Positions 16,055 through 25,649 of a stretch of 64,000 nucleotides of DNA are shown here, piece by piece. This DNA comes from Chryseosolibacter sp049791675 (lineage in GTDB: Bacteria > Bacteroidota > Bacteroidia > Cytophagales > Cyclobacteriaceae). The notes beneath the pieces are model-generated. The model did not search any database, had not been told where the DNA came from, and was given only the letters and a program-made list of their open reading frames with translations. The stretch spans positions 4,918 through 68,917 of the forward strand of contig JBARAD010000076.1 of the NCBI GenBank assembly GCA_049791675.1. Direction: 5' to 3'. Made by a program: the position numbers and the translations under genes. Within the stretch, counting starts at the first letter, position 1. Every line of letters starts with the position of its first letter.

Positions 16055-18091
16055 TTAGGTTTTTAGAATTTTAAACTCAACCCTTCTGTTCTTACGACGT
16101 CCTTCTGTTGTTGTGTTCGGTGCTACAGGTTTCTTTTCGCCGTGGAAGACCACGGATATCCTGTTTTGTGAAACGCCTTTATCAGTCAGGTACCTGACGA
16201 CTGACTTTGCCCTTCTTTGTGACAATTGCAGATTATAGGGTTGAGGACCTGTGGCGTCCGCGTGACCAGCTATTTCAATCTGCATGGCGCCTCTCTCATT
16301 CATTACGGAAATGATCCGGTTCAGTTCGGGAAATGATTCTGGTTTCAGTGTGGCCTGGTCGAAATCAAAGAAGATATTGTTCAGCACGAGCGTCACATTT
16401 TCTTCCACAGCGCTCAACTGAATCGGATCCAGGTTAAAATCTTTGTGATCAATAATCTGATCGTTGGTGATGTTGCGGAGATCCAGGTTCTGGTTTTCGG
16501 AGATACGGTCTGTTGCTTCCGCCCGAACGCCATACAGATGACCTCCCGGAACACGGATTTCATATTCTCCTGAATTCGCGTCGGACTGGGTAGCACCGGC
16601 CGCTTTGCCGTCAGGTAATGTTTCATAGACGATCTTTGCTCCAATGGGGTTCCCGGTTCCGCCATCCACGATTTTGCCTTTTACAATGACCCATGGTTCA
16701 GGGCTTCTGAGGATCGGAAGCTTCACACGGAAGATATCGGTATTGCTTTCCGACACACCCCTTGAATAGTACGCGTATTCACTGCTGGCGGGGATATTGA
16801 AGAACAGGTCTTCCAGTGTCGAGTTAATTTCAGGTCCCAGGTTTTCGGGGTCTGACCAGTTTGTCCAGGTGTCATCAAGTCTCCTGGATGCAAAGATATC
16901 GTTGCCTCCATAACCACTGAAGCCATTTGAAGAGAAGTAGAGTGTTTTGTCATCCATTGCCAGGAAAGGTGCGGATTCCGCACTGGCAGTATTGATCACA
17001 TCACCGAGGTTCAGCGGCTCACTCCAGATGCTGTCTTTCTGTATGAACGACACATACAGGTCACGATCACCATAGGAATCTTCCCGTTCAACAGACATGA
17101 TCAGCGTCTGCCTGTTGTTCGTGAGAAAATAATTTGCTCTTTCATTAAAGTTGTAATCATTCGTGATATTGAGCGGAATGGGTTCGGACCAGCTTCCGCC
17201 TACGTTGGAACTGATTGATACGCCGGCCTGCATCTTGCCATTTTTGAGATATCTGTTTCCCAGAACGATCACCGCTGTTTTTCCGTCGGGCGTCACGGAC
17301 TGGATGCTGTTCATAAAATTTGGTTCTGGGTTGTTTATAGGAGCGCCCATATTTTTGGCAAGTGACCACTGGCCGGTGGAATCCAGTTCCGAATACCAGA
17401 CGTCCTCCTTGTCTTTGTCGCCCCCCATATTTTGCGGGTGATTCTTTCTGCTGAAGTACAATGTTTTTCCGTCGGGAGATAACAGTGGATTCAGTTCGCT
17501 GTATTCACTGTTTACATTGCCATCCAGCGCCTCGATCACAAGACCCGAGGCCAGCAGCTGAAGTTTCGGGATGTCTGCAATGATCGGGTAATTTACATCC
17601 GTGATACCGATGGCATCAATTCCGAAATAATCCGGAAGGGCCGCGCCGTCAAATTCAATTTTTACTGCTGCGACTTTATACGGGGTTTTTTCCATGAAGA
17701 GATTCAACATCCTTCCTTTGAGGGGAACTGCTTTTGGATTGAGGGTATTGACAACATATTCACGGCCGGACGCATCATACACGAATACCCGGAAGATCGC
17801 GCTGGGATTGTGGGACTCTGCAATAGCGATTTGACGGATGTTCATCGGCCTGTCAAAACCCACCTTGACGAACTCTTTTCTCTTGGGCTTATCCGGAGCC
17901 CACGCGCTGGGGCTTTGTCCTCCCGCGGGCAAGACATTGGGTTTGCCCAATACCTGACGGGCTGAATATTGTACGGGTGTGAGTTCGGAGGAGAACTCAA
18001 GTAATTTTGTCGCCCACTGAACTTCCTGCGCGCGCAACGGTTCAGATAAAATCAATACAAGGAATGATAGGAAGAGTAGCGTACGTTTCAT
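16055..18091 (-). CDS. OmpA-family protein with PD40 propeller (PorE-like architecture)
   Basis: The 678 residues carry a signal peptide ending LRAQ and a discoidin-like beta domain (about 25-165; KVGFDRPMNIRQIAIAESHN). A PD40/WD40-like propeller spans about 190-460 (LLSPDGKTLYFSRKNHPQNM, FLAMDDKTLYFSSNGFSGYG). A regulatory-like beta domain lies at about 470-550, then a C-terminal OmpA domain (IEIAGHADATGPQPYNLQLS, NRRVEFKIL). Propeller plus OmpA resembles PorE, which tethers the type IX secretion machine to peptidoglycan, but many paralogues with this layout exist, so that role is only a possibility. It overlaps or abuts the next OmpA gene. Confidence 0.88.
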   Translation of the reverse strand: MKRTLLFLSFLVLILSEPLRAQEVQWATKLLEFSSELTPVQYSARQVLGKPNVLPAGGQSPSAWAPDKPKRKEFVKVGFDRPMNIRQIAIAESHNPSAIFRVFVYDASGREYVVNTLNPKAVPLKGRMLNLFMEKTPYKVAAVKIEFDGAALPDYFGIDAIGITDVNYPIIADIPKLQLLASGLVIEALDGNVNSEYSELNPLLSPDGKTLYFSRKNHPQNMGGDKDKEDVWYSELDSTGQWSLAKNMGAPINNPEPNFMNSIQSVTPDGKTAVIVLGNRYLKNGKMQAGVSISSNVGGSWSEPIPLNITNDYNFNERANYFLTNNRQTLIMSVEREDSYGDRDLYVSFIQKDSIWSEPLNLGDVINTASAESAPFLAMDDKTLYFSSNGFSGYGGNDIFASRRLDDTWTNWSDPENLGPEINSTLEDLFFNIPASSEYAYYSRGVSESNTDIFRVKLPILRSPEPWVIVKGKIVDGGTGNPIGAKIVYETLPDGKAAGATQSDANSGEYEIRVPGGHLYGVRAEATDRISENQNLDLRNITNDQIIDHKDFNLDPIQLSAVEENVTLVLNNIFFDFDQATLKPESFPELNRIISVMNERGAMQIEIAGHADATGPQPYNLQLSQRRAKSVVRYLTDKGVSQNRISVVFHGEKKPVAPNTTTEGRRKNRRVEFKILKT

Positions 18092-18135
18092 GTGGAGGAG
18101 TGAGGTCTATTAAAGGATAAACTTAAGAAAAATTT

Positions 18136-18190
18136 AAAAAAGGCCGCTGGAAGAACCGGCAATTAATATTCATGGGGGACAGGCCTTTTT
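18136..18190 (-). terminator. Terminator between the patatin and OmpA genes
   Basis: AAAAAAGGCC (18136-18145) pairs with GGCCTTTTT (18182-18190), with further internal pairing. It follows the patatin-gene stop on the minus strand by 10 bases and ends in a T run. The long loop makes the structure less certain. Confidence 0.6.
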
Positions 18191-18199
18191 AATCAAAGC

Positions 18200-20494
18200 T
18201 CAATCCATTGAATGTTTGTTATAAAGAAGGAAACCAACATGCAGCAGAACGCCCAATTGGTTTTGTTTGTCATTGTAATAGTTAACGCTGAGGGATACTG
18301 GCCCCAGCGGCGCGTGCATGACCAGACCTGCGGTGCTGGCAAAGTGAACTGTGCGCAGATCTTGGGCGACAACAGCTTCCTGGTTTGATCCCTGCTGTAA
18401 ATATTCCAGTGGCTTGAAGACATAGGCCTCGAGGCGGAGATCCAGGCGGTTTTTCAGGGTAAAGACGTTGCGGAAACCTCCGGCTACATAATTGAATGCG
18501 CGGAAATTCTCCAGCAGAAGGGTAGGACTGTCCTGAAGGGGGTTAAAGCCGGGTGCGTTGATCAGGGTGCCGAAGTAATTCTGAAAAAACGGCTGATTTG
18601 AAAAGACGGCCTGCACGTAATATCCGGGGCGGTACCATCCTGCTTTAAAATATTGCTCTGCCGTAGCCTGGAAGCGGAACCATTGGTGCTTATTGCTGAC
18701 GGGAAGTGCTTCGATGGAAGTATTGCCAGGCGCAAAGTCCTCTGTAACATTGAAGTATTGAACGGCGAAATTGAACGATTTGCCAGCATTGGCATATTGT
18801 TTCCGGTTCAGGGTGTTTGTCGTAAACAAAAGTTCGCCTTTCAGACCATTAGTTCTCAATTTGTCAAGTGTATCGGAACTGACAAAAACGTCACCATTCA
18901 CATACCTGTCAATATTATTAAATCCTTCTGCTCTCAGAACGCCCTTAAACTGGTGGCCCAGTGGCCAGCCGATGTTCAATCCATATTTTCTGTTGACACG
19001 GCGGAGTACTGTGGGTGAGCTGACTTCATACAAAAGGTCATCACTCTGGAGATAATCCCAGCTGTTGAATCCTGCAAAAGGTTCGAGATAAAACTGGAAA
19101 GGGAAATCCAATCGCGTCTTGATATCGGCGGCCTTGTAAAAATTCCCGGTCTGGAATCCTCCATAGATGTGGAGGAGCTGGTTATTGAAGTTAAAAAAAT
19201 TGAGTCCCAGATAGATGTTGCTGATGTTGCGGGTGGCGATCACGCCGCCGAAATCGACCTGAAAATTCTTCTGTGGTCTCCTCGTGAGCTTGAGCTGATA
19301 GGTATGCTGTGCGCTGTCAAAAACGATGTTAGGGTAAACGTTGTTGAAGTAGTTTTCTGATACCAGTTTAAAGTAACCCCGCTTTGCTTTTGTGTAGTAA
19401 AAGGATCTCGGGTTCTTTTCATTGTAACGGAAGATGCGTCGGATATAACGTTGTTGTTTCGGATTAAAGCCTTCAAACAAAAGCTTATCGAATACCATCT
19501 CAGGACTTCGGCTATTGAATGTGTTACGCCTCTCGGAAATTTCCTCGCACGTTACCCGCGCGGCCACCTTCTTCTTTATTTCGTCGATCTGCCGGAGTGT
19601 TTGAACATATCCGCTGTCAATGAGGCTTTTTGCTTCTGAAAAGTCGAAGGATGTATATCCTGTCAGGTTTGGCTGAATGTACACTCCGTTCTCAGGCACA
19701 CTTCCGGGATCGGACTTGTCTAACAGCAGGAACAGGAGTGAATTGGCGATTAGTTTCTCATCCAGGCTGTACGGATAGTCATTGTAGATTTTTGATGAAA
19801 CGTTGGCGCCAATGATCACATCGGGACTGAACTCATCTTCTGCCACATCGACCGGGAAGTTGTTGTACACACCGCCGTCGAAGAGGTACTTTCCATCAAC
19901 ACGGATCGGATTATAGAAGAAAGGAACTGTCTGGGTTGCGCGGATGGCGTCACTCAGCACACCCTTAGACAGGATGACCTGGTTCTGTGTGAAGATGTCT
20001 GCGGCTACTACCCTTAGCGGAACAAACAGGCTGTCGAAGTTATTGTTGCAGATGGCGGAAGCCTGCGAAAACATATCTGCCAGGCCAAAGTTCAGTGAAA
20101 CGTCGCTGGCAATGCTGGTGTTGAGTTGCATGTTGAGGATGGAATCCAGCGAAAGATTCAGTTTCAGAAAATGCGGATTGTCCTCACTCTGGTGGTAAAA
20201 GTAATTGAAGCCTTTTTCCGGCATGCCATTGACGAGTCGCAGAAATTGCTCTGACAGCGCCATATTTTCAATCTGATCGGGGCTCATGCCTGCGGCGTAA
20301 CATCCGGCGATGATGCCGCCCATTGAAGTTCCTACGACATAATCGATGGGGATTTCATTTTCCTCGAGCGCCTTCAGGACCCCCACGTGGGCGAGTCCTT
20401 TGGCTGCGCCGCCACTCAATACCACGCCCACTTTCTGGGCGGAGGCGGCAAAAACAACGAGGCAAATGCAAAAGGTCAGCTGGAATCGCTTCAT
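18200..20494 (-). CDS. Patatin-like phospholipase with outer-membrane barrel
   Basis: The 764 residues begin with a signal peptide ending AASAQ. A patatin domain spans about 20-320: oxyanion loop LSGGAAKGLAHVGVLKA, nucleophile in GTSMGG, and the catalytic Asp in FDGGVYNN. A middle segment (about 330-430) may be a POTRA-like domain. The C-terminal 330 residues are beta-barrel-like (alternating aromatic/polar strands, Omp85/BamA surface-antigen type), ending VGFLLYNKHSMD. This is the layout of RssA/PlpD-type outer-membrane patatins, in which the barrel carries a lipid hydrolase. It probably acts on phospholipids at the cell surface or in the outer membrane. No partner gene is evident. Confidence 0.92.
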   Translation of the reverse strand: MKRFQLTFCICLVVFAASAQKVGVVLSGGAAKGLAHVGVLKALEENEIPIDYVVGTSMGGIIAGCYAAGMSPDQIENMALSEQFLRLVNGMPEKGFNYFYHQSEDNPHFLKLNLSLDSILNMQLNTSIASDVSLNFGLADMFSQASAICNNNFDSLFVPLRVVAADIFTQNQVILSKGVLSDAIRATQTVPFFYNPIRVDGKYLFDGGVYNNFPVDVAEDEFSPDVIIGANVSSKIYNDYPYSLDEKLIANSLLFLLLDKSDPGSVPENGVYIQPNLTGYTSFDFSEAKSLIDSGYVQTLRQIDEIKKKVAARVTCEEISERRNTFNSRSPEMVFDKLLFEGFNPKQQRYIRRIFRYNEKNPRSFYYTKAKRGYFKLVSENYFNNVYPNIVFDSAQHTYQLKLTRRPQKNFQVDFGGVIATRNISNIYLGLNFFNFNNQLLHIYGGFQTGNFYKAADIKTRLDFPFQFYLEPFAGFNSWDYLQSDDLLYEVSSPTVLRRVNRKYGLNIGWPLGHQFKGVLRAEGFNNIDRYVNGDVFVSSDTLDKLRTNGLKGELLFTTNTLNRKQYANAGKSFNFAVQYFNVTEDFAPGNTSIEALPVSNKHQWFRFQATAEQYFKAGWYRPGYYVQAVFSNQPFFQNYFGTLINAPGFNPLQDSPTLLLENFRAFNYVAGGFRNVFTLKNRLDLRLEAYVFKPLEYLQQGSNQEAVVAQDLRTVHFASTAGLVMHAPLGPVSLSVNYYNDKQNQLGVLLHVGFLLYNKHSMD

Positions 20495-20575
20495 GAAAAA
20501 GGATCAACACTTTTCCTTAACAAAAAAAGCCAAAGAAAATTGCTGATCCTAGTCAGAAGGATTTAAAAAATTCGA

Positions 20576-21874
20576 TTAACGGATGGAAGCAAATGACTCT
20601 GCGTCTTCCTCAGGGAGGGGAATCAGGTTCAATTTGTCAATGAGTTGCTGTTTGGTTGTCTCAAATGAGGTAAGGTATTCTTTCTTTACGGGCTCGGAGG
20701 CAGGCAGTTCCACGCGGAGCGCATCTACCTGAACACCGTTTTTCCAGAACCTGTAGCACAGGTGTGGTCCTGTTGCAAGGCCAGTGCTCCCCACATAGCC
20801 AATAACCTGTTCCTGTTTAACCCTGTCGCCGCGACGCAGGCCTGAGGCAATTTTCGACATGTGAAGGTATTGAGTCGTGTAAGTCGCATTGTGCCTGATC
20901 TTTACAAAGTTACCATTGTTGGATTTGTAACCGGCCTCGAGCACAACCCCGTCGCCTACGGTACGGATCGGTGTGCCGCGGGGTGCTGCAAAGTCAGTTC
21001 CCAGATGCGCCTTCCATCGCTTTTGTACCGGGTGGAAACGATTTTTGTTGTAGCGGGAGCTGATGCGCGTATACTGAATGGGATATTTGAGGAGCGCCTT
21101 CCGAAGACTTTTTCCATCCTCATCGAAGTATTCCATACCGTCTCCCTGATCGAAGGGAAAAGCGTAGTATGGATTATCAAAGTGTTCGAAATAAATTCCG
21201 CTGATCTTGCTGATGCCGATCGAGATGCCCTCTACCTGTTGTTCTTCATAAATAAGTTTGAATTTGTCGCCAGGCTGCAGTCTTTGAAAATCAACCTGCC
21301 ATCCGAAGATGTCGACAAAGCGGTCAGTCAGTTGCGCAGGCATGCCGAGGGATTCCATCGTCTGAGACAAGGTGGAATGGATAACACCACTAACGGTTTT
21401 CTCCAGGGTTGTTACATCGCGCTGATGAACATCAACCGATAATGAATCTTCAAACCTGAATACGATGTAATCGATCGCGTTGGGCTCGTAAACAAGCGCT
21501 TTCGCCTGGGTAAGTGAGTCCTGGTTGCAAATGAGTGTGTACTTCGAATTGGGCGTGATCTTGCGCGGATCAAATATCTTGCGCGACAGCTGCGACACCT
21601 GGTGGATCAATTTGGCAGGCACATTGTATTCTTCGAGAATGTCGCCCAAAAACTGGTTGCGTTTGATCTTGTCTTCAATGACCACGTGATTCTCTTCAAG
21701 GATCATTCCGTAAAGCATCTTGGGTTCTTTCACTTCAAGGGGAACGAAAAGACTTGAATCAGATACCGCTAACAATTCCTGTTGGAGCGTAGCGGGATTG
21801 TAAAATTTGTTAAACACGAACACGCCCGCTGCCAGGGCGATGAGGACCACGAAACCAGAGATTTTTTTTACCAT
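20576..21874 (-). CDS. M23-family metallopeptidase (cell-wall endopeptidase)
   Basis: This 432-residue protein has an N-terminal membrane anchor or signal (ISGFVVLIALAAGVFVFN). A LysM-like/OapA-type region occupies about 70-270. The M23 domain lies at about 285-395, with zinc ligands in HLGTDFAAPRGTP and the second half in QYLHMSKIA and GLATGPHLCYRFW. It cleaves peptide cross-links of peptidoglycan in the periplasm and may assist division or growth, as LytM-type proteins do. A TATATTTG box lies 34 bases before the start. The neighbours (patatin, dsbD) suggest envelope upkeep but no shared pathway. Confidence 0.93.
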   Translation of the reverse strand: MVKKISGFVVLIALAAGVFVFNKFYNPATLQQELLAVSDSSLFVPLEVKEPKMLYGMILEENHVVIEDKIKRNQFLGDILEEYNVPAKLIHQVSQLSRKIFDPRKITPNSKYTLICNQDSLTQAKALVYEPNAIDYIVFRFEDSLSVDVHQRDVTTLEKTVSGVIHSTLSQTMESLGMPAQLTDRFVDIFGWQVDFQRLQPGDKFKLIYEEQQVEGISIGISKISGIYFEHFDNPYYAFPFDQGDGMEYFDEDGKSLRKALLKYPIQYTRISSRYNKNRFHPVQKRWKAHLGTDFAAPRGTPIRTVGDGVVLEAGYKSNNGNFVKIRHNATYTTQYLHMSKIASGLRRGDRVKQEQVIGYVGSTGLATGPHLCYRFWKNGVQVDALRVELPASEPVKKEYLTSFETTKQQLIDKLNLIPLPEEDAESFASIR

Positions 21875-21908
21875 GTCACGATTTAGATTAAAAAATTGCG
21901 AAGAGATT

Positions 21909-21916
21909 CAAATATA
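21909..21916 (-). promoter_or_regulatory. Putative -7 box (TATATTTG) for the M23 peptidase gene
   Basis: On the minus strand this matches TAnnTTTG and ends 34 bases before the ATG. The -33 region has a T-rich run but no clean TTTG. Confidence 0.45.
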
Positions 21917-22057
21917 AGCAGTTTCGAAAAATTTCATTTCCCCAATTGTGTGGAAATGCCTCCTGGTCAAAGATATATCTTATCGTATTTAAACGAAAAT
22001 AAGAGGTGTCAAAACAGGAATTTGCCCATTTTGGGCCTTTCCAGGGCTATTTGTACT

Positions 22058-24172
22058 TTAGTTTAGGTAAAGCTCACTGTAAGTTTTTTTTCCTCTTTCC
22101 AAAAATTCTATAAAGTCTTCGACATTTTTGTCGTATCCGTAGGGCCAGGCCAGGACACGTTCATCTTGTCCAACGAGAACGTAGAAAGGCTGCGCGTTAT
22201 TATTGAGCCGTGTGATCTGAAGATCTGCATTTTGTTTTCCGATGGTCTTCTTCACTTTATTATCGTATGCCGAGGTATACCATGATGCCTGTGGAAGCTC
22301 GGTTTTATCATCGACATAGAGCGCCACGACAACGAAATCGTTTCGCAGCCGCTCAAGGACTTCCGGATCCGCCCAGACATTCGCTTCCATCTCCCGGCAA
22401 TTTGTACATCCATGACCGGTGAAATCAATAAAGAGCGGTTTGTTCTGCTCGCGTGCGCAGGCAAGGGCCTGGTCGTAATCAAAATAGCCGTCAAGCCCAT
22501 GGGGCAGGTGCAGGAATTCGCCGTATTTGGGCTCGCTGCAGATCTTATTCTGCTGTTCCTGCCGGTTCATGGCGACCAGGTCAAAGTCATGGGTATACAT
22601 CGGGGGGAGGTACCCGGCAAGCGCCTTCAGGGGAGCGCCCCAGAGGCCGGGAATCAGGTAGATCACAAAAGTGAACGTAAGAATGGCCATCATCAACCGG
22701 GGCACGGTGACTTTCTCCACGGGTGAATCTCCCGGCATGCGTATCTTTCCCAGGAAATAAAATCCGAGGATGGTAAAAATAACTACCCAGATAGCGATGT
22801 TGAGGTCACGGTCAAGGATGCCCCAGTGGTAGGTCTGGTCTGCGATGCTGAGGAATTTCAGGGCGAGGGCAAGCTCCAGTAGGCCGAGCGTTACTTTCAC
22901 AGTATTGAGCCATCCGCCCGACTTCGGCATGCTCTTCAGCCATTCCGGAAAAATGGCAAACAGGGTGAAGGGAATCGCAAAGGCCAGGCTGTATGCCAGC
23001 ATCCCGAGCACGGGCTTGATTACCTCACCTCCCGCCGAAAGCACCAGCACGTTGCCTACAATGGGAATGGTGCATGAAAAGGATACCAGCACGAGTGTCG
23101 CCGACATAAAAAATATTCCTGCGATGCCGCCTTTTTCCGCGGCGCGGTCAGCCTTGTTAACAAGTTTGTAGGGCGCATTGATCTCGAACAATCCGAGAAA
23201 GGACAGGGCGAAGACAATAAATATCAGGAAAACGAACAGGTTCGGAATCCAATGGGTAGCCAGTGCGTTGAGACCTTCCGCGCCAAAAAGCAGGGCGAAC
23301 AACGTTCCGGCGATGGTATAGATGACGATGATGGAGATGCCAAATAAAGTGGCGTTGCGTACGGCCTCACGCTTGCTTTGATTGTCTTTGAGAAAGAATG
23401 TCACCGTCATCGGGATCATCGGGAAAACGCAGGGTGTGATCAGGGAGGTCAGGCCCAGCAGAAAGGCTAGAAACATATAACCCACAAGCGAATCACTCGA
23501 GGAGGAAGCTTCGCCTTCGAGTATGGATGTATCCAGCAAAGGACCTTCGTTCCTTCCGTAATCGGTTGTTGTCGGCGCTTCGCTCACCACGCTGTCTTTC
23601 TTCGTATCGGGTGTTGCAACCGGAGCCTTCGGTGTCCGTGATTGTTTTTCAGTGGCGTCGTTCTTTCGGGGCGATGGCTGTGCCTTCGGCGCACCGCTGA
23701 CGGCAATGTTTTCAAAAGAAAAATCCGCTTCGATGGAAATGCACTTCCCATCGATCTCAGTGCACACCTGACCTTCTATTGCGCCGGAAATAGTCATGGG
23801 ATTGCCCAGCACTTTTATGCGTTGCCTGAACTCTCCCTTTTTCTTGAAGATCTTAACATCACAATCGAAGATCTCATCATGCTTGGGAACGGGGTTGATG
23901 GCTTTCAGTCCGCCTACAGGCTCAAAGTTTTCTGTACTTTCAAAACGGACCTCTGTGAGTAACGGGCCGCAATCGGGGTCAAAATCGTTTGCATACAAAT
24001 ACCAGACGTCGTCGATCGTGGCCTTGAAGATGATGTCAATTTCATCTCCGGCCTTCACCTTTGTTTCTGATAGTTGAATGTCCCAGGTGGCCGGCGTAAG
24101 GATCTGGGCCGTTAAAAGACCGGGTAGCAGAAAAAAGAAAAGAAAGGACAAACTGCGCAGTATAGGCTTCAT
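22058..24172 (-). CDS. dsbD: Thiol:disulfide interchange protein DsbD
   Basis: The 704 residues carry a signal peptide and an N-terminal DsbD-alpha-like domain (about 25-155, with a Cys pair in DFDPDCG and EIFDCDVKIF). A Pro/Lys/Thr-rich linker leads to the polytopic DsbD core (about 225-510) with LTSLITPCVFPMIPMTVTFF and a second cysteine in SFSCTIPIVGNVLVLSAGG. The C-terminal thioredoxin-like domain has CTNC near residue 588. It carries electrons from cytoplasmic thioredoxin across the inner membrane to reduce periplasmic disulfides, often for cytochrome c maturation. That fits with the haem-binding proteins encoded later in this window. A weak GCCC/GGGC hairpin lies downstream at about 22024-22036. 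Confidence 0.93.
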   Translation of the reverse strand: MKPILRSLSFLFFFLLPGLLTAQILTPATWDIQLSETKVKAGDEIDIIFKATIDDVWYLYANDFDPDCGPLLTEVRFESTENFEPVGGLKAINPVPKHDEIFDCDVKIFKKKGEFRQRIKVLGNPMTISGAIEGQVCTEIDGKCISIEADFSFENIAVSGAPKAQPSPRKNDATEKQSRTPKAPVATPDTKKDSVVSEAPTTTDYGRNEGPLLDTSILEGEASSSSDSLVGYMFLAFLLGLTSLITPCVFPMIPMTVTFFLKDNQSKREAVRNATLFGISIIVIYTIAGTLFALLFGAEGLNALATHWIPNLFVFLIFIVFALSFLGLFEINAPYKLVNKADRAAEKGGIAGIFFMSATLVLVSFSCTIPIVGNVLVLSAGGEVIKPVLGMLAYSLAFAIPFTLFAIFPEWLKSMPKSGGWLNTVKVTLGLLELALALKFLSIADQTYHWGILDRDLNIAIWVVIFTILGFYFLGKIRMPGDSPVEKVTVPRLMMAILTFTFVIYLIPGLWGAPLKALAGYLPPMYTHDFDLVAMNRQEQQNKICSEPKYGEFLHLPHGLDGYFDYDQALACAREQNKPLFIDFTGHGCTNCREMEANVWADPEVLERLRNDFVVVALYVDDKTELPQASWYTSAYDNKVKKTIGKQNADLQITRLNNNAQPFYVLVGQDERVLAWPYGYDKNVEDFIEFLERGKKTYSELYLN

Positions 24173-24239
24173 ATTTCACATTGTCTTTTGTAAACCAACT
24201 TTTGCGCTAAAAAGTTGAGCGCTGAGGGCAGAATGCTGC

Positions 24240-25481
24240 CTATAGGTGTTGCAGGTCAATCTCGGGTTGATTTTTCCAGAGATCTTCCAGCTTTTCCCGT
24301 TCGCGTATAAGTTTTGGCTGGCCATTTAGAAGCATCACTTCTGCCGGCCGCAGCCGCGAATTGTAGTTGGATGACATGGAATAGCCGTAGGCCCCCGCAT
24401 TTTTAATTGCCAGGATATCGCCTTCCCGTACTTCGTTCAGCTTCCGGTCGGCGCCAAACGTATCCGTTTCGCAGATGTACCCTACAACCGTATACAGCTT
24501 TTGCGATCCCGTTGGATTGGAGATGTTTACGATGTCGTGATAGGCGTCATACATCATGGGCCGGATCAGATGATTCAATCCCGAGTTAACGCCGACAAAG
24601 GTGAGCGAAGGTGTGGGTTTCACGACCGTTACTTTTACCAGAAGCAGGCCGGCTTCACTCACAATAAATTTGCCAGGCTCAAAATGAAGCTCTAGTTTAC
24701 GTCCATAGCTTTGGCAGAAATCATTGAATACCTTGGTGAGCTTGAGACCGAGGTCATAGACATTGGTCACCATATCGCCTTCCCTGTACGCTACTTTGAA
24801 ACCGCTGCCGAAGTCGATAAACCTCAACTGAGGAAAATCGCGCGCAACACCAAAAAGGATATCGGCCATCTTCAGGAACACTTCGCTCTCCGTAATGTCA
24901 GATCCGGTGTGTATGTGCAAGCCATTGATGCGGATGTTATGCTTGTTCACAACCTCATGGATATCCGGCAACTGGAAGACGGAAATTCCGAACTTGGAAT
25001 TGCTGTGACCAGTCGAGATCTTATAGTTTCCCCCGGCCATGATATGCGGATTGAGGCGGATGCTGCACGGATAACTGTTCTGGTATTTCTGCCCGAATTT
25101 TTCGAGGGCGGAAAGACTGTCCAGGTTAATTGTCAGATTTAGTTTTACGCCTTCGACGATCTCATTGAAATCCACGCCGCTGGGGGTGAACATGATCTGG
25201 GCGGGTTTAAAGCCGGCGCGCAAGGCAAGCTGTGCTTCTTCAATAGACACTACATCGACATCTGAGCCATACATTCTGAGAAGCTTCAGGACGGAAAGAT
25301 TTGTGAGCGCCTTGGCAGCGTATTTGATTTTTACATCCGACCCGGAAAAAGCTGTCTTGAGCGTCTTGAGCTGATGAACAATTTTTTCTGCGTCATAGAC
25401 GTAAAGGGGGGTGCCGTATTCTTTTGTCAGCGTCAGAAGGTCAACATCCTGAATCCTGTAATTCCCTGTTATAAGCTGCAT
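24240..25481 (-). CDS. lysA: Diaminopimelate decarboxylase
   Basis: The 413-residue, fold-type III PLP enzyme converts meso-diaminopimelate to lysine, the last step of lysine synthesis. Lys57 in KIKYAAKAL binds PLP, GLHIHTGSD and FIDFGSGF bind phosphate, and EPGKFIVSEAG lies in the alanine-racemase-like region. The active-site Cys comes from GYICETDTFG. Length is normal. It is divergent from the alpha/beta-hydrolase gene and 67 bases upstream of dsbD on the same strand. A GGCAG/CTGCC hairpin lies directly after the stop (24226-24239). The related enzyme carboxynorspermidine decarboxylase is shorter and less likely. Confidence 0.94.
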   Translation of the reverse strand: MQLITGNYRIQDVDLLTLTKEYGTPLYVYDAEKIVHQLKTLKTAFSGSDVKIKYAAKALTNLSVLKLLRMYGSDVDVVSIEEAQLALRAGFKPAQIMFTPSGVDFNEIVEGVKLNLTINLDSLSALEKFGQKYQNSYPCSIRLNPHIMAGGNYKISTGHSNSKFGISVFQLPDIHEVVNKHNIRINGLHIHTGSDITESEVFLKMADILFGVARDFPQLRFIDFGSGFKVAYREGDMVTNVYDLGLKLTKVFNDFCQSYGRKLELHFEPGKFIVSEAGLLLVKVTVVKPTPSLTFVGVNSGLNHLIRPMMYDAYHDIVNISNPTGSQKLYTVVGYICETDTFGADRKLNEVREGDILAIKNAGAYGYSMSSNYNSRLRPAEVMLLNGQPKLIREREKLEDLWKNQPEIDLQHL

Positions 25482-25649
25482 CTTAACCTTTAAATAAAAG
25501 CCCTAAATATAAAGCCGATTTGAAGATTATCAGGGTCCTGATGAAAGATTCTTCCAAATGGTTTGATGATTGTTAGTTTTGCCAGGGAATCATGATGCGT
25601 CCTGGTCAGATGATGAACGGCCGCCTTGAAGTTTCGTAAACATCGAACT

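Noticed and set aside
18200..20494. Patatin gene as part of a CBASS or other defence system
   Set aside because: It has a signal peptide and outer-membrane barrel and lacks a neighbouring cyclase; defence patatins are cytoplasmic.
13881..24172. Minus-strand block from ALDH to DsbD as one operon
   Set aside because: A terminator at 18136-18190, a promoter box before the M23 gene and gaps of 80-180 bases argue for several units.
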